64,000 nt of DNA from the NCBI RefSeq assembly GCF_000829375.1, contig NZ_AP014624.1, positions 4,836,001-4,900,000 on the forward strand. Direction: 5' to 3'. The notes beneath the pieces are model-generated. The model was not told where the DNA came from, made no database searches, and saw only the letters and a list, made by a program, of their open reading frames with translations. The number at the start of each line of letters is the position of its first letter. Positions within the stretch are counted from its first letter, which is position 1. The translations under genes and the position numbers were made by a program. This document shows positions 35,100 through 43,964 of this stretch, piece by piece. This stretch comes from Chryseobacterium sp. StRB126. GTDB lineage: Bacteria; Bacteroidota; Bacteroidia; Flavobacteriales; Weeksellaceae.

Positions 35100-35492
35100 C
35101 TATCTTTTAAGACCATTTAATACACCAATAGCTTTCACCTCATCCTTCTCATCTACAAAAATATGATCATGAAAATAGGCAGCAACTACATTGCAACTAA
35201 TCCCTGCATCACTCAAAGCCTGTGAAAATTTTGCCGTTAAGCCAACTGCAGATAAAGAGGAATGAACCTCAAGAGTGATCCATGATGCTACATAACTAAA
35301 GCCTAAATTCATAGCTTCTGCATCTTCTTTCCTAAGTACAACAGTTATACTTTCCGTCTCCTTAAACAGGAACAAAATTTTAGAAAAAGGAATTTCATCA
35401 ATGTTATCAACTGTACAATACACATATCTCCCTTCATTCAATGACGGATTTAAATTTTTTAAAATATTCTTTAAATTCACTTCACCTTCCAT
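35100..35492 (-). CDS. ACT domain-containing protein (DUF2241/ACT_3 type)
   Basis: A 130-residue protein of two ACT-like lobes. The first has GRYVYCTVDNIDEIPF, the second LEVHSSLSAVGLTAKFSQAL and SDAGISCNVVAAYFHDHIFV, which are the hallmark strings of this family ('l.shv.sSLsavGltA..s.ala..gIs.NviAg..HDHifV'). Probably binds an amino acid; in some genomes it is found with aminotransferases. The function is not known. Confidence 0.88.
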   Translation of the reverse strand: MEGEVNLKNILKNLNPSLNEGRYVYCTVDNIDEIPFSKILFLFKETESITVVLRKEDAEAMNLGFSYVASWITLEVHSSLSAVGLTAKFSQALSDAGISCNVVAAYFHDHIFVDEKDEVKAIGVLNGLKR

Positions 35493-35634
35493 AATTAATT
35501 ATTTTTCGCCGAAACTATTTCGGGTAAAATTACCATATATTTGATGAAAATAAGTTTGCCCTGCCTTTGATTTTTACTTGAGGTTTGTAAAATATTTTGA
35601 AGAGAATAAAAGTTCATTAGTACAGGCTCGATAA

Positions 35635-35663
35635 CCTTGTCAAGGTTTAAAACCTTGACAAGG
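35635..35663. repeat. dispersed hairpin, related to those in the tandem array
   Basis: CCTTGTCAAGGTTT and AAACCTTGACAAGG are complementary. The core CCTTGTCAAGG/CCTTGACAAGG equals that of the elements at 8213, 8570 and 8926, some 27 kb away. Confidence 0.75.
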
Positions 35664-35744
35664 CTACTAAATTCGAAATCAGGCATTATTTTAACTAAAA
35701 CAAAAAAGACCTCCACTGGAGATCCTTATCTTATCATTATCAGA

Positions 35745-36377
35745 TTACTTTTTGAGATCATCAATTTCTTCCTGTATAGCTCTGATTTTATCTCTAAGTT
35801 CCTGACTTACTTTTCCAGGAATCTTTTTTACTTTTCTAAGGTCTAAGGCCAGCATAATAGAAGCAATTCCCATGAAAATAAAGGAAACACCAGTTAATGT
35901 CACCAAAGAAATTCCCGTGAATACTGGATTGAATATCAGCAACAATGAAAATATAATTCCTCCAACACTGGCAAGGGCAACATTTCCCCAACTCATTATT
36001 TTCATGCTTTTCAGGTCAAAAGCGAAGCCCAGCAACTGAAAAGAACGGAATAAAAGAGTAAATCCTACTACAAACGGAAGAATAGACATTGAAATCTGAG
36101 GATAGGCGATCAAATAAACTCCAATTGCTGTGGTCAGAAGCCCACTTACAAGGAACCACCCCCAACCCTGAAGAGATTTACTGTTCTGTATGGAAAAAAA
36201 TATTTCAGTAATCCCTGAGAACAGAAATGAAACACTAAAAAAGATAGAAAGCGTTACATACGTTGCGAGCGGCACACTGAATACATAAAAACCGCAGATC
36301 AGAAATAAAATTCCAAAGATCAACGGAATATACCAGTGTTTAACCGTGTTGGTAAGTGTTTGAAATAGATTAGCCAT
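35745..36377 (-). CDS. HdeD family (DUF308) membrane protein
   Basis: A 210-residue protein with six TM segments arranged as three DUF308 hairpins: FGILFLICGFYVFSVP, GWFLVSGLLTTAIGVYLI and GGIIFSLLLIFNP. A basic, coiled-coil C-terminal tail follows (VSQELRDKIRAIQEEIDDL). HdeD relatives are linked to acid resistance in enterobacteria; here the role is undefined. Monocistronic; the spacer upstream is 361 bases. Confidence 0.85.
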   Translation of the reverse strand: MANLFQTLTNTVKHWYIPLIFGILFLICGFYVFSVPLATYVTLSIFFSVSFLFSGITEIFFSIQNSKSLQGWGWFLVSGLLTTAIGVYLIAYPQISMSILPFVVGFTLLFRSFQLLGFAFDLKSMKIMSWGNVALASVGGIIFSLLLIFNPVFTGISLVTLTGVSFIFMGIASIMLALDLRKVKKIPGKVSQELRDKIRAIQEEIDDLKK

Positions 36378-36672
36378 AGGAGTGTTTTTTAGGTGTGCCT
36401 ACTTTGTGATGCGGTGTTCAGCTTGTCCGCCGGAATTTCAAAATCAGATGATAATTTTCACCCGACATTGAATAATACTGTCTTACTAATTTACGAAAAA
36501 TTAATACAATAAACCATTAAATACTCAGTAAATCAGTCATCAGATTAAATCATATTTTAATAACAAAATCTATCGAATAGCCACTTATTATGTTTTTTTA
36601 CTAGTATCTTACACAAATACAGAAAATGAAATAAGTAAACCTATATTTTCCGTAAAAAAATCAACATAAAAA
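36378..36672. other. spacer without recognisable gene
   Basis: AT-rich and without open frames, RNA-like folds or repeats that I can support. Confidence 0.5.
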
Positions 36673-36721
36673 AACATTATGATACCCCGAAATTCTAAAT
36701 TATCAGTTGTACCATAATGTT
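36673..36721 (-). terminator. long-loop terminator of the agmatine-deiminase-like gene
   Basis: AACATTATG (36673-36681) and CATAATGTT (36713-36721) pair perfectly across a 31-base loop. In minus-strand sense the second arm is followed by TTTTTT. The loop is long for a terminator, so moderate confidence. Confidence 0.5.
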
Positions 36722-36738
36722 TTACTGAGGTTTTACTA

Positions 36739-37842
36739 TTACTTCATTAAATTTCCGGCAGGCTGCTGTTGCGTAACACAATGCACCATTCCTCCGTTTT
36801 CATATAGATTTCTCACATCTATTCCTATTACTTTTCTTCCGGGATATTGCTTCTGAATAATCTGATTAGCAATTTGATCATTAGGATCTCCATAATTAGG
36901 AACTAAAACTACCGTATTAGCCACATAATAATTCACATAAGAACCTTTTTCATCCAGCTGTTTTCCATAAGCTGTTTTCACTTTATTTTTAGTAGCCGGC
37001 AGATATACTTTTTTATATTCTTTATCATCCACATTGGATGCAGTATATAAGGTATTAATATCTTTATCAGAAAGCCCAAGCTCTGCAAGATCATCTTCAT
37101 TCATCGTAATCATGGTAGAAGAGTTGACAAACTTCATGAACCCATCAATGTGCATATCCGTAACATCTAATCCGGTAACTCCGTCCAGCCATATCACTTT
37201 GGATACACCATAATAGGTTTTAAACATTTCTTCTGCTTCCTGCTGAGTAATCCCTTTGTTTCGGGTAGCATTTTTTTTCTGACTGATGACGGAACTTTTA
37301 CAAGCCATCAGTACTCCGTTTCCATCTGTTTCTACGGAGCCACCTTCATTCACCATTTCTTTATTCAGATCAATAACCTTTACGCCCAGATCTTTTCCTA
37401 TACGTTGTGGAATTTCATCACAGTTTTCGAAATCAAATTTCTCGCCCCAGCCGTTGAATCCCCAATCTTCAATCAGAACATCCCCTTTGTTATCCTTTAC
37501 AAAAATGGGCCCGTTGTCTCTGATCCAAACATCATCGGTAGGATAAATTCTGAAGTCTACATTCTTCATCGGAATTTTATTTTCTTCTAAAAGTTTGATG
37601 ATTCTCTTCTTTTCATCTGCATTGTAAGCGATAATATGGGCTTTTTCTCCTGTTTGCAATGCTTTGGTCATATCAATCCAAGTTTGTTCTACTCTTTGGC
37701 GATAAGTGGTGCCATGCTGGTAATGATGAGGCCACTGCAGCCAGGTTCCTTCATGAAGTGAAGATTCTTCAGGAAAATGATAGGTTTGTCCCATAGTATA
37801 CATACAACCTAATATAAAAGTAAGGGTGAATAATTTGTTCAT
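36739..37842 (-). CDS. secreted agmatine deiminase / peptidylarginine deiminase family protein
   Basis: From the ATG at 37842 the product is 367 residues; residues 1-19 are a signal peptide (MNKLFTLTFILGCMYTMGQ). It has the PAD_porph/guanidino-hydrolase motifs PTDDVWIRDNGPIFV, NEGGSVETDGNG, DMHIDGFMKFV (catalytic His) and ENGGMVHCVTQQQP (nucleophile Cys355). The family deiminates agmatine or peptidyl arginine. An exported form resembles the Porphyromonas PAD group, but without the C-terminal sorting domain seen there. It follows a barrel gene by four bases, suggesting co-expression of enzyme and outer-membrane protein. Confidence 0.88.
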   Translation of the reverse strand: MNKLFTLTFILGCMYTMGQTYHFPEESSLHEGTWLQWPHHYQHGTTYRQRVEQTWIDMTKALQTGEKAHIIAYNADEKKRIIKLLEENKIPMKNVDFRIYPTDDVWIRDNGPIFVKDNKGDVLIEDWGFNGWGEKFDFENCDEIPQRIGKDLGVKVIDLNKEMVNEGGSVETDGNGVLMACKSSVISQKKNATRNKGITQQEAEEMFKTYYGVSKVIWLDGVTGLDVTDMHIDGFMKFVNSSTMITMNEDDLAELGLSDKDINTLYTASNVDDKEYKKVYLPATKNKVKTAYGKQLDEKGSYVNYYVANTVVLVPNYGDPNDQIANQIIQKQYPGRKVIGIDVRNLYENGGMVHCVTQQQPAGNLMK

Positions 37843-37846
37843 ATCG

Positions 37847-38455
37847 TTAAAATTTCTTTCCAATAAATACTCCGAAGTTGATATCAGTTTCATAGCTGCA
37901 TCCCACCTGGGAAATATTACTTCCTATTCCGAACTGCATTTTCTTTCTGTTCTCCAGCCCCAGACGAATAACCTGACTGCTGGCTTGGTGTTCTTTAAAA
38001 CTAAAATCAGATTCTACAATCAACATACTGTAAAAATTTAATTGTTCATTAATCTTTGGAGTGTATTCCAATAAAGTATATAATCCGAATTCTTTTGCCT
38101 CTGTAGAATACGTTAATGCCGGAAATACACTGATACCAAAAACATCATTTCCTTTTCCGTATGCTAATCCTGCGGATGGCACGACATCTTTATCCGAAAT
38201 ATGAACTCCTGCAGAAATACCCAGATTCTTACCAATTCCATAATTAATATTTTGATAGAGTTCAGGATTTACTTTTTTCAGATCATAATCGTAGCCAATG
38301 GTTCCTGAAGCAAAATAATTCCATTTGTTTCCAAAATCCTTATCATAGATTCCCAACACCTCAGTTTCTTTATTTCCTGCATAAGCTTGAACAGAAATCT
38401 GCGCTTTACTACAGAAAGGAAGCAATAAGCTCAGGAGAAATACATTTTTTTTTAT
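37847..38455 (-). CDS. outer-membrane beta-barrel-like protein with non-ATG start
   Basis: A small barrel-type protein: a signal peptide KKNVFLLSLLLPFCSKAQ, then strands such as GTIGYDYDLKKV and NYGIGKNLGISAGVHISD, ending INFGVFIGKKF. The signal peptide begins right after a codon ATA (38455-38453) inside ATAAAAAAAAATG; no ATG, GTG or TTG occurs upstream in frame before a stop. A TTG at 38425 would remove most of the signal peptide. So the gene either uses a rare ATA start, has lost its ATG by mutation, or holds a sequencing error in the nine-A run. Co-transcribed with the deiminase downstream. Confidence 0.6.
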   Translation of the reverse strand: MKKNVFLLSLLLPFCSKAQISVQAYAGNKETEVLGIYDKDFGNKWNYFASGTIGYDYDLKKVNPELYQNINYGIGKNLGISAGVHISDKDVVPSAGLAYGKGNDVFGISVFPALTYSTEAKEFGLYTLLEYTPKINEQLNFYSMLIVESDFSFKEHQASSQVIRLGLENRKKMQFGIGSNISQVGCSYETDINFGVFIGKKF

Positions 38456-38559
38456 TGTTCTTTGTCTTCTTAATGTTTATCCTTTAAACTTCCGTTGTGG
38501 TCATTTACTGGCGCAAAATTAGAAACTCAAAAAAGCAATTCTTGTCCTAAAAGGACATC

Positions 38560-39363
38560 TTATTCATACAATGGAAAATAAATATGTGTGATCTCTGCTG
38601 TTTCATATTCTTCAATAACATCAGAATTATCCAGCAAAAACTTTTCCCCGGAAAGCCAGGATTGATAGAATGAACGATAGGTTTCCAAAATATTTTCATA
38701 GGGCCCTTGATGGGTGAACTTTGCATATTTCCTACCAAAAATTTCGTTTTTCACAAGTCCACTTATCACCTCATTAGAGGTTACTGCGGCACCATATCTG
38801 CAATGTGAATGACTGGTAATTAAAGGCTGATCACGAATAATTCCGTAGGCAGCTTCAAATAGCTCTGCATCCGGCTCAATTTCTTTCCACAATACATCAA
38901 TTTCTGCGTTATTATAATCTTTAGCTTTAATAAATTTACAGTAAACCGATACTGCATCTTTATATTTGATCTCTACTTTTAGATCAGCATTATGGCTTTC
39001 TATGAATTCTTTGAAGATATCCTGTTTCTGTTTTCTTGCTTCAGCAGGAGAAACAGTATATTGTTTTTTAAACGCTTTTGAAAAGGATTGAATATTGAAA
39101 TACCCTACCTGCCAAGCAATTTCAGAGAGACTATCTTCCGTATAGATGAGTTTTTTATAAGCATTCTCAAGACGCAGACGTTTTTGAAACCCAGAAATAG
39201 TTTCATTGAAAAGTTTGAAAAAAATACGCTGGAAATTACGATAAGAATAATAAGAGATAGACTCTATCTCATGAGCAGTGATTTCCCTATCAAAATTAAT
39301 TTCAATATGGTCGATAATCTTTTGTATGTCCCTAAAATTAGTCTTCATATCACAAAATTTCAT
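38560..39363 (-). CDS. AraC-family regulator with GyrI-like effector domain
   Basis: A 267-residue protein (start at 39363, or five codons later at 39348). Residues ~8-105 are the AraC double HTH: EITAHEIESISYYSYRNFQR and SLSEIAWQVGYFNIQSFSKA, then FKKQYTVSPAEAR. Residues ~115-265 form a GyrI/Rob-like effector-binding domain (VEIKYKDAVSVYCKFI, then KYAKFTHQGPYENILETY). It likely senses a small molecule such as a drug. No transporter adjoins it. Confidence 0.9.
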   Translation of the reverse strand: MKFCDMKTNFRDIQKIIDHIEINFDREITAHEIESISYYSYRNFQRIFFKLFNETISGFQKRLRLENAYKKLIYTEDSLSEIAWQVGYFNIQSFSKAFKKQYTVSPAEARKQKQDIFKEFIESHNADLKVEIKYKDAVSVYCKFIKAKDYNNAEIDVLWKEIEPDAELFEAAYGIIRDQPLITSHSHCRYGAAVTSNEVISGLVKNEIFGRKYAKFTHQGPYENILETYRSFYQSWLSGEKFLLDNSDVIEEYETAEITHIYFPLYE

Positions 39364-39485
39364 TCTGAAAATGGCTTTGATCTACGAAACTATTTACACT
39401 GAAAACCTTAAACAAGGTACCTTTTTAACCTTATCAGCAATATATTTCATTACTAAGGTAAGAAAAAAACAAACCTATCCAATAT

Positions 39486-40445
39486 TTACTTAACGTCAGT
39501 TTTATATCCTGACTGTTCTAAAAAGTTTTCTGTTTCTGCTGCATTACTGAAATCCAAATTCATAATGATGCTGATTGCAGATTTCTTATCTTTTGATCTT
39601 TCATACAATCTCTTGGTCATTATATACCCCATGAAATATCCCAGATCTGCAGGTCTGTCTTTTATAGTGGCAGTATTGGACAACCAGTTTTGAAAATCTT
39701 CACCATTCATTTCTTTTTGGAAATCATTCCACAGAGATTTCTGATGCTGCATTCCATATTCAATGTAAGGTGTTTCAACCTTCTTTCCAGTTAACAGTTC
39801 AGCTATAAAATCAGCAGACCCTTCTTTTAAGCAGAGTCCTAATAAATTCGTTTTGATACCTTTTAAATTTTGTTGAGTATGCACCAACTCATGAGCCGTA
39901 AGAAAAACAACTCCTGAATTAATCTTCATCCTGTCCTGATAGTTTTTGGAAAGCTCCGAATAATCCACTGTTGCATCGGAAGCGGCTAATTCAGAACCAA
40001 TGATTAGATTTCCATTAATGACCGTTCCGCCACCTTTAAGATTTCCCATCGTGAAATAGATCTTTGGTGGAGAAAACCCAGCATATAATCGACTAAAATT
40101 TTGGTAAAGATTTTCTATATTTTTAAAATCTTTTTGAAGATTCTCTGTTTTGATTCTAATCGATTTCCAGAACTTTGGTTTTGAATCAAAGGATTCAATC
40201 CATTGTTCAGAGGTAAAATTTCTGGACTTGATAAAATCATTCAACCCTGGACTTGCTTTATCAACATAAAGCTTTTGAAATGTGGATATCTTTTGTTCCG
40301 AATTATTAATCTTCTGAGCCTCATCATAAGCATTCCAAAAATTCCTGATATCGGAAGTTTCAATATAAATAGTAAAATCATCCTTCTGAGCAATAGCCGA
40401 AACTGAGAACAAACACATAAACAGAAGACAAAATACATGTTTCAT
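39486..40445 (-). CDS. secreted putative Zn metallopeptidase (DUF2268)
   Basis: The ATG at 40445 gives 319 residues with a signal peptide (1-20, ending AIAQ). The zincin motif HELVH lies at residues 185-189 (FLTAHELVHTQQ), and a downstream Glu in KEGSADFIAELLTG (the E of GSADF) is a plausible third ligand, as in gluzincins. The pattern around GGGTVINGNLIIGSEL is also family-like. Peptidase activity is inferred from the motif. A GTG nine bases earlier is in frame but not needed. Confidence 0.8.
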   Translation of the reverse strand: MKHVFCLLFMCLFSVSAIAQKDDFTIYIETSDIRNFWNAYDEAQKINNSEQKISTFQKLYVDKASPGLNDFIKSRNFTSEQWIESFDSKPKFWKSIRIKTENLQKDFKNIENLYQNFSRLYAGFSPPKIYFTMGNLKGGGTVINGNLIIGSELAASDATVDYSELSKNYQDRMKINSGVVFLTAHELVHTQQNLKGIKTNLLGLCLKEGSADFIAELLTGKKVETPYIEYGMQHQKSLWNDFQKEMNGEDFQNWLSNTATIKDRPADLGYFMGYIMTKRLYERSKDKKSAISIIMNLDFSNAAETENFLEQSGYKTDVK

Positions 40446-40466
40446 CAATAGCACTTTTTAAAATAA

Positions 40467-40509
40467 AATATGGTTTTTGTACCACTAAAAAGTTTTCAAA
40501 AACCATATT
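40467..40509 (-). terminator. terminator-like 13-bp inverted repeat after the permease gene
   Basis: AATATGGTTTTTG (40467-40479) and CAAAAACCATATT (40497-40509) are perfect complements around a 17-base loop, positioned between the 3' end of the permease and the DUF2268 gene. Confidence 0.65.
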
Positions 40510-40530
40510 CTTTATTGTATTTACAACCTG

Positions 40531-41949
40531 TTAGTTCGGTTTATATAATTTATACATAGCAAATAAAAATCCTATCCAGATCGGAATCAGAATTACTTGA
40601 ATTTCCATTCCTGTAATGCTCATCAATCCTAAAATAAGCACTAAAAATGCAATACAGATGTAATTGGAAATCGGATAAAATATAGATGGAAATTTCGATT
40701 GAACTCCTTCTTTAGTGATGGATTTTTTAAATTTCAAATGCGTGTAACAGATCATCAGCCAGTTGATAATTAATGTAGATACTACCAAGGCCATCAGATA
40801 CTGAAATGCTTTTTCCGGCACCAGCTTATTAATGATAATACAGATTCCTGCAAAACAAGAAGAAATAAGGATAGCATTGATAGGAACTGAATTTTTATTC
40901 AATTTCTTCAGAAACTTAGGAGCATTTCCTTGTTGAGCCAATCCGAAAAGCATACGACTATTACTGTAAACACTACTGTTATACACAGATAGAGCAGCCG
41001 TTAATACAATAACATTAAGAACATTTGCAATCAAAGTATTGAATTGAATCACTTTACCGAAAAGGCTGAATTCTAATCCATTCAAGTTTTGGAACACCAT
41101 TACAAACGGGCTTGAACCTTCTGTAATTTCTCTCCATGGGCTTAACGAGAACAGGATTACTAAAGCTCCTACATAAAAAATTAAAATTCTATAGATCACC
41201 TGATTGGTTGCCTGTGGAATAGTTTTTTCAGGATTTTTCGCTTCAGCAGCCGTAATTCCGATCAGCTCCAATCCTCCGAAAGAGAACATAATCATGGCCA
41301 TTGCTGCAAATAATCCGGAGAACCCGGTTTCAGTTTTATTGAATAATCCTTTTGGGAAGAAACCACCATCATTCCACAAGTTGGTAACCGTAGCTTTTTC
41401 TCCTCCTGTTCCACTTATCAACAGATAAACTCCGAAAACAATCATGGCAATAATAGCTACTACTTTGATGATGGAGAACCAGAACTCAGTTTCCCCATAC
41501 ACTTTTACAGAGGCAAGATTAAGGGCAGTGATGACTACAAAAAAGAATAAACTGGACACCCAAAGCGGTATTTCCGGCCACCAGAAGTGGATATAATGAC
41601 CAATGGCTGTAAGTTCAGCCATACTTACGAGGATATAAAGAATCCAGTAATTCCACCCTGAAGCAAAACCCGGAAAATTTCCCCAATATTTATAGGCGAA
41701 GTGACTAAAACTTCCCGATACCGGCTCCTGAACTACCATTTCACCAAGCTGACGCATGATAAAAAAGGCGATAATTCCGGCTAAGGCATACCCTAAAATT
41801 ACTGAAGGTCCTGCCAATACTGCTGCTGGCCCGATTCCCAGAAATAAACCTGTTCCTATGGCTCCTCCAAGGGCAATTAATTGTATATGTCGATTTGTTA
41901 ATCCTCTAACTAAAGTTTCGTTTTGTCCTGTTTTATTTTCGTTGCTCAT
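40531..41949 (-). CDS. amino acid permease (APC superfamily, AAT type)
   Basis: A 472-residue protein with about 12 TM segments. The N-terminal RGLTNRHIQLIALGGAIGTG LF stretch (written here in two parts) is the AAT-family substrate-backbone-binding helix 1 with the unwound GAIGTG. GEMVVQEPVSGSFSHFAYKY and FSFGGLELIGITAAEAKNP are further family signatures. It should import aromatic, histidine- or proline-type amino acids by proton symport; exact substrate is not readable. Monocistronic. Confidence 0.92.
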   Translation of the reverse strand: MSNENKTGQNETLVRGLTNRHIQLIALGGAIGTGLFLGIGPAAVLAGPSVILGYALAGIIAFFIMRQLGEMVVQEPVSGSFSHFAYKYWGNFPGFASGWNYWILYILVSMAELTAIGHYIHFWWPEIPLWVSSLFFFVVITALNLASVKVYGETEFWFSIIKVVAIIAMIVFGVYLLISGTGGEKATVTNLWNDGGFFPKGLFNKTETGFSGLFAAMAMIMFSFGGLELIGITAAEAKNPEKTIPQATNQVIYRILIFYVGALVILFSLSPWREITEGSSPFVMVFQNLNGLEFSLFGKVIQFNTLIANVLNVIVLTAALSVYNSSVYSNSRMLFGLAQQGNAPKFLKKLNKNSVPINAILISSCFAGICIIINKLVPEKAFQYLMALVVSTLIINWLMICYTHLKFKKSITKEGVQSKFPSIFYPISNYICIAFLVLILGLMSITGMEIQVILIPIWIGFLFAMYKLYKPN

Positions 41950-42071
41950 TGAATGAATTATTCGGTTGCTAAATATATAAAAACTTTTCAGAGAAATTCA
42001 CATTCCATGGGGTAAATTGAGAATTCAGACCTCAGTAGCGTGATCTATTTTCTACTCAACCCTAACTATCT

Positions 42072-42167
42072 TTAATTTGTAGGGATCGCATAAATAATAT
42101 TCTCCCCAAAAACTCCACTGCTTAATAGTATAATCTCCATGAATAATGCAATGGTTAGTTTTTTCAT
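42072..42167 (-). CDS. possible 31-aa signal-peptide-like ORF
   Basis: MKKLTIALFMEIILLSSGVF followed by eleven residues and a stop. It has the look of a signal peptide whose gene is lost or a tiny secreted peptide. It lies alone in a 293-base spacer, so support is only the composition of the frame. Confidence 0.25.
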   Translation of the reverse strand: MKKLTIALFMEIILLSSGVFGENIIYAIPTN

Positions 42168-42242
42168 ATTCTTAAAAATTAATTAAACATGATAAAAGCC
42201 TTAACAGGTTGTCAAGGCTTACTTTTATAAAAAACAAATCTG

Positions 42243-43175
42243 TTAATTGGCTATTTTATAACCATAAATAGAAGTGGCGGTTACCTGATATTGAGGCCCG
42301 GCATTATTTAATCTGGCAGCTGAAGCCATACTTACAGTCTCATTCTTATTCAAATAAACAACCGCAGAAACAATACCAGAAGCAAAAACCCCTGGATTAG
42401 TATGAAAATTCTGTACAAGCTGATTGTTGGGTGTAGTCAAAAAGTTCTTTACAAGATATAACACACACCAAGCAAAGCTTGGCTGTCCGGAAATCTCCGA
42501 ATTATCAAACTGGGCAGAACCATAAATCATATAAAAGCCATCAGTGGGTGCTTTAAATCTTCCCGACTGCAAATCGAATGCATTTCCTGTATTGATAGCC
42601 ATACCCTGGTTATATTTAATCTCTTCATTTTGCCATGCTGCTCCTGTGGTGGCGGGACAAGTCTGTTTGAATGCATTTTGCTGTGCAGAAGAAAAAAGAT
42701 AGGTTTGACTAACAGAGGGCATACTGTTAGAACTCGAAAATAATACAAGCTCCCATGTTGTTCCCGTAACAGTGCCTTTATTGACCAGAAATGCATAATA
42801 TCCGGTAGGAATCGTAATATTAGGGACTCCTATTCCGCTTTGCGTATCAATGAGCTCTGCTCCATTCGCTGCAATAATAAGATTTCCAGCACCAGTATTT
42901 TTAAAATGGTAGGTTCTTCCTGCAAAACTACCTGCTCCCCCTATGGATGCCGGCAAAGTTAAAGTTCCATTACTTAATGAATTATATGCGGTATAGTAGT
43001 CATCTTCTGCTACAGTTCCACTTAAAGACACTGTTTTATACTTTGCGGCAAAGGAACCATTCACCGTTAGACTGCTGGTTGGATTAGGAGTATTTACCCC
43101 TACTTGGGCATTCACCGTCAAACCACTTAGGCCGGCTAGAAAAGCAATGAAAAATAAATTTGTTCTCATAATCAA
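42243..43175 (-). CDS. secreted protein with C1q/TNF-like C-terminal domain
   Basis: 310 residues; signal peptide 1-24 (ending TVNAQ) and the Bacteroidota tail-type start VGVNTPNPTSSLTVNG. The C-terminal ~130 residues look like a C1q-like jelly roll: INTGNAFDLQSGRFKAPTDG FYMIYGS (in two pieces) for strands A-C, and VSAVVYLNKNETVSM, then ATSIYGYKI for the last strands. Such domains trimerise and bind partners at the cell surface; ligand unknown. It is the next gene downstream of the sensor kinase/response-regulator pair on this strand (174-base gap). Confidence 0.7.
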   Translation of the reverse strand: MIMRTNLFFIAFLAGLSGLTVNAQVGVNTPNPTSSLTVNGSFAAKYKTVSLSGTVAEDDYYTAYNSLSNGTLTLPASIGGAGSFAGRTYHFKNTGAGNLIIAANGAELIDTQSGIGVPNITIPTGYYAFLVNKGTVTGTTWELVLFSSSNSMPSVSQTYLFSSAQQNAFKQTCPATTGAAWQNEEIKYNQGMAINTGNAFDLQSGRFKAPTDGFYMIYGSAQFDNSEISGQPSFAWCVLYLVKNFLTTPNNQLVQNFHTNPGVFASGIVSAVVYLNKNETVSMASAARLNNAGPQYQVTATSIYGYKIAN

Positions 43176-43349
43176 AAATGTATTTAGAATCTAAAGGAAT
43201 TGTAAACATCACTAAAATCGTCCAATCATTTATCTGATGGGATTTTTATGAGACGAACTTACTCCGAAAAATAAAGATTCTGCCTACAGACTCTGTACAC
43301 ATTTTTCCACAAAACTGTACGAGTTTTATGACATGATAAGTACTATATA

Positions 43350-43964
43350 TTAGTGAATTTCGTTGTAAATCTTCAACAACTCAACCAGGTTTGTGATTTT
43401 TAATTTCTGATAGACTCTTCTTTTGTAAGTTCCTACAGTAGATTCCTCAATATTAAGCACATTGGCTATTTCAAGATTCCCATTTCCTTTTGCAAGAAGA
43501 TCAAAAACCTGCAGCTCTCTTTCAGATAAAATCTCCAAAGGACTTTTCTTCTGCATTCGTACTACCATTTCGCTGAGCACTTCAGGAGTGTAATAATACC
43601 CGTCTTTAAAAATACCTTCTATCGTTTTTACAAATGTTCCCGAATCGCTAAGTTTATTTAAAAAGCCATTTGCTCCTTCCTTGATATATTGCATAGCAAC
43701 ACTTTCTTTATAAGAGGTAAAAATTAAAATCAGAGTATCTTCACTGATGCTTTTAATTTCCTTCACCATTGATTTGAAAGTACTTCCCGGAAGCTCAATA
43801 TCCAATATCACAAGGTCAAATTTTATAGTTTCCACTTTCTGCTTTACCTCATCGTATGTTTCTGCAAAATCGATTTCAAATTCATTAAAATTCTTTTCCA
43901 GAATCAGGGCGGTTCCGATTCTTACCACATGATGGTCATCTGCAATTAATATTCTCTTTGTCAT
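43350..43964 (-). CDS. NarL/LuxR-type response regulator
   Basis: 204 residues: receiver domain with acidic pair D9-D10 and phospho-acceptor D55 (VILDIELPG), Thr/Ser and Lys switch segment (IFTSYKES), then a LuxR HTH (ILSERELQVFDLLAKGNG, then NVLNIEESTVGTYKRRVYQK). Its start overlaps the kinase stop (ATGA, 43964-43961), so the two are cotranscribed and almost certainly a cognate pair. Confidence 0.93.
   Translation of the reverse strand: MTKRILIADDHHVVRIGTALILEKNFNEFEIDFAETYDEVKQKVETIKFDLVILDIELPGSTFKSMVKEIKSISEDTLILIFTSYKESVAMQYIKEGANGFLNKLSDSGTFVKTIEGIFKDGYYYTPEVLSEMVVRMQKKSPLEILSERELQVFDLLAKGNGNLEIANVLNIEESTVGTYKRRVYQKLKITNLVELLKIYNEIH

Noticed and set aside
35495..35716. 73-codon open frame on the minus strand
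   Set aside because: It crosses the dispersed hairpin at 35635 and changes nature there; no coding pattern.
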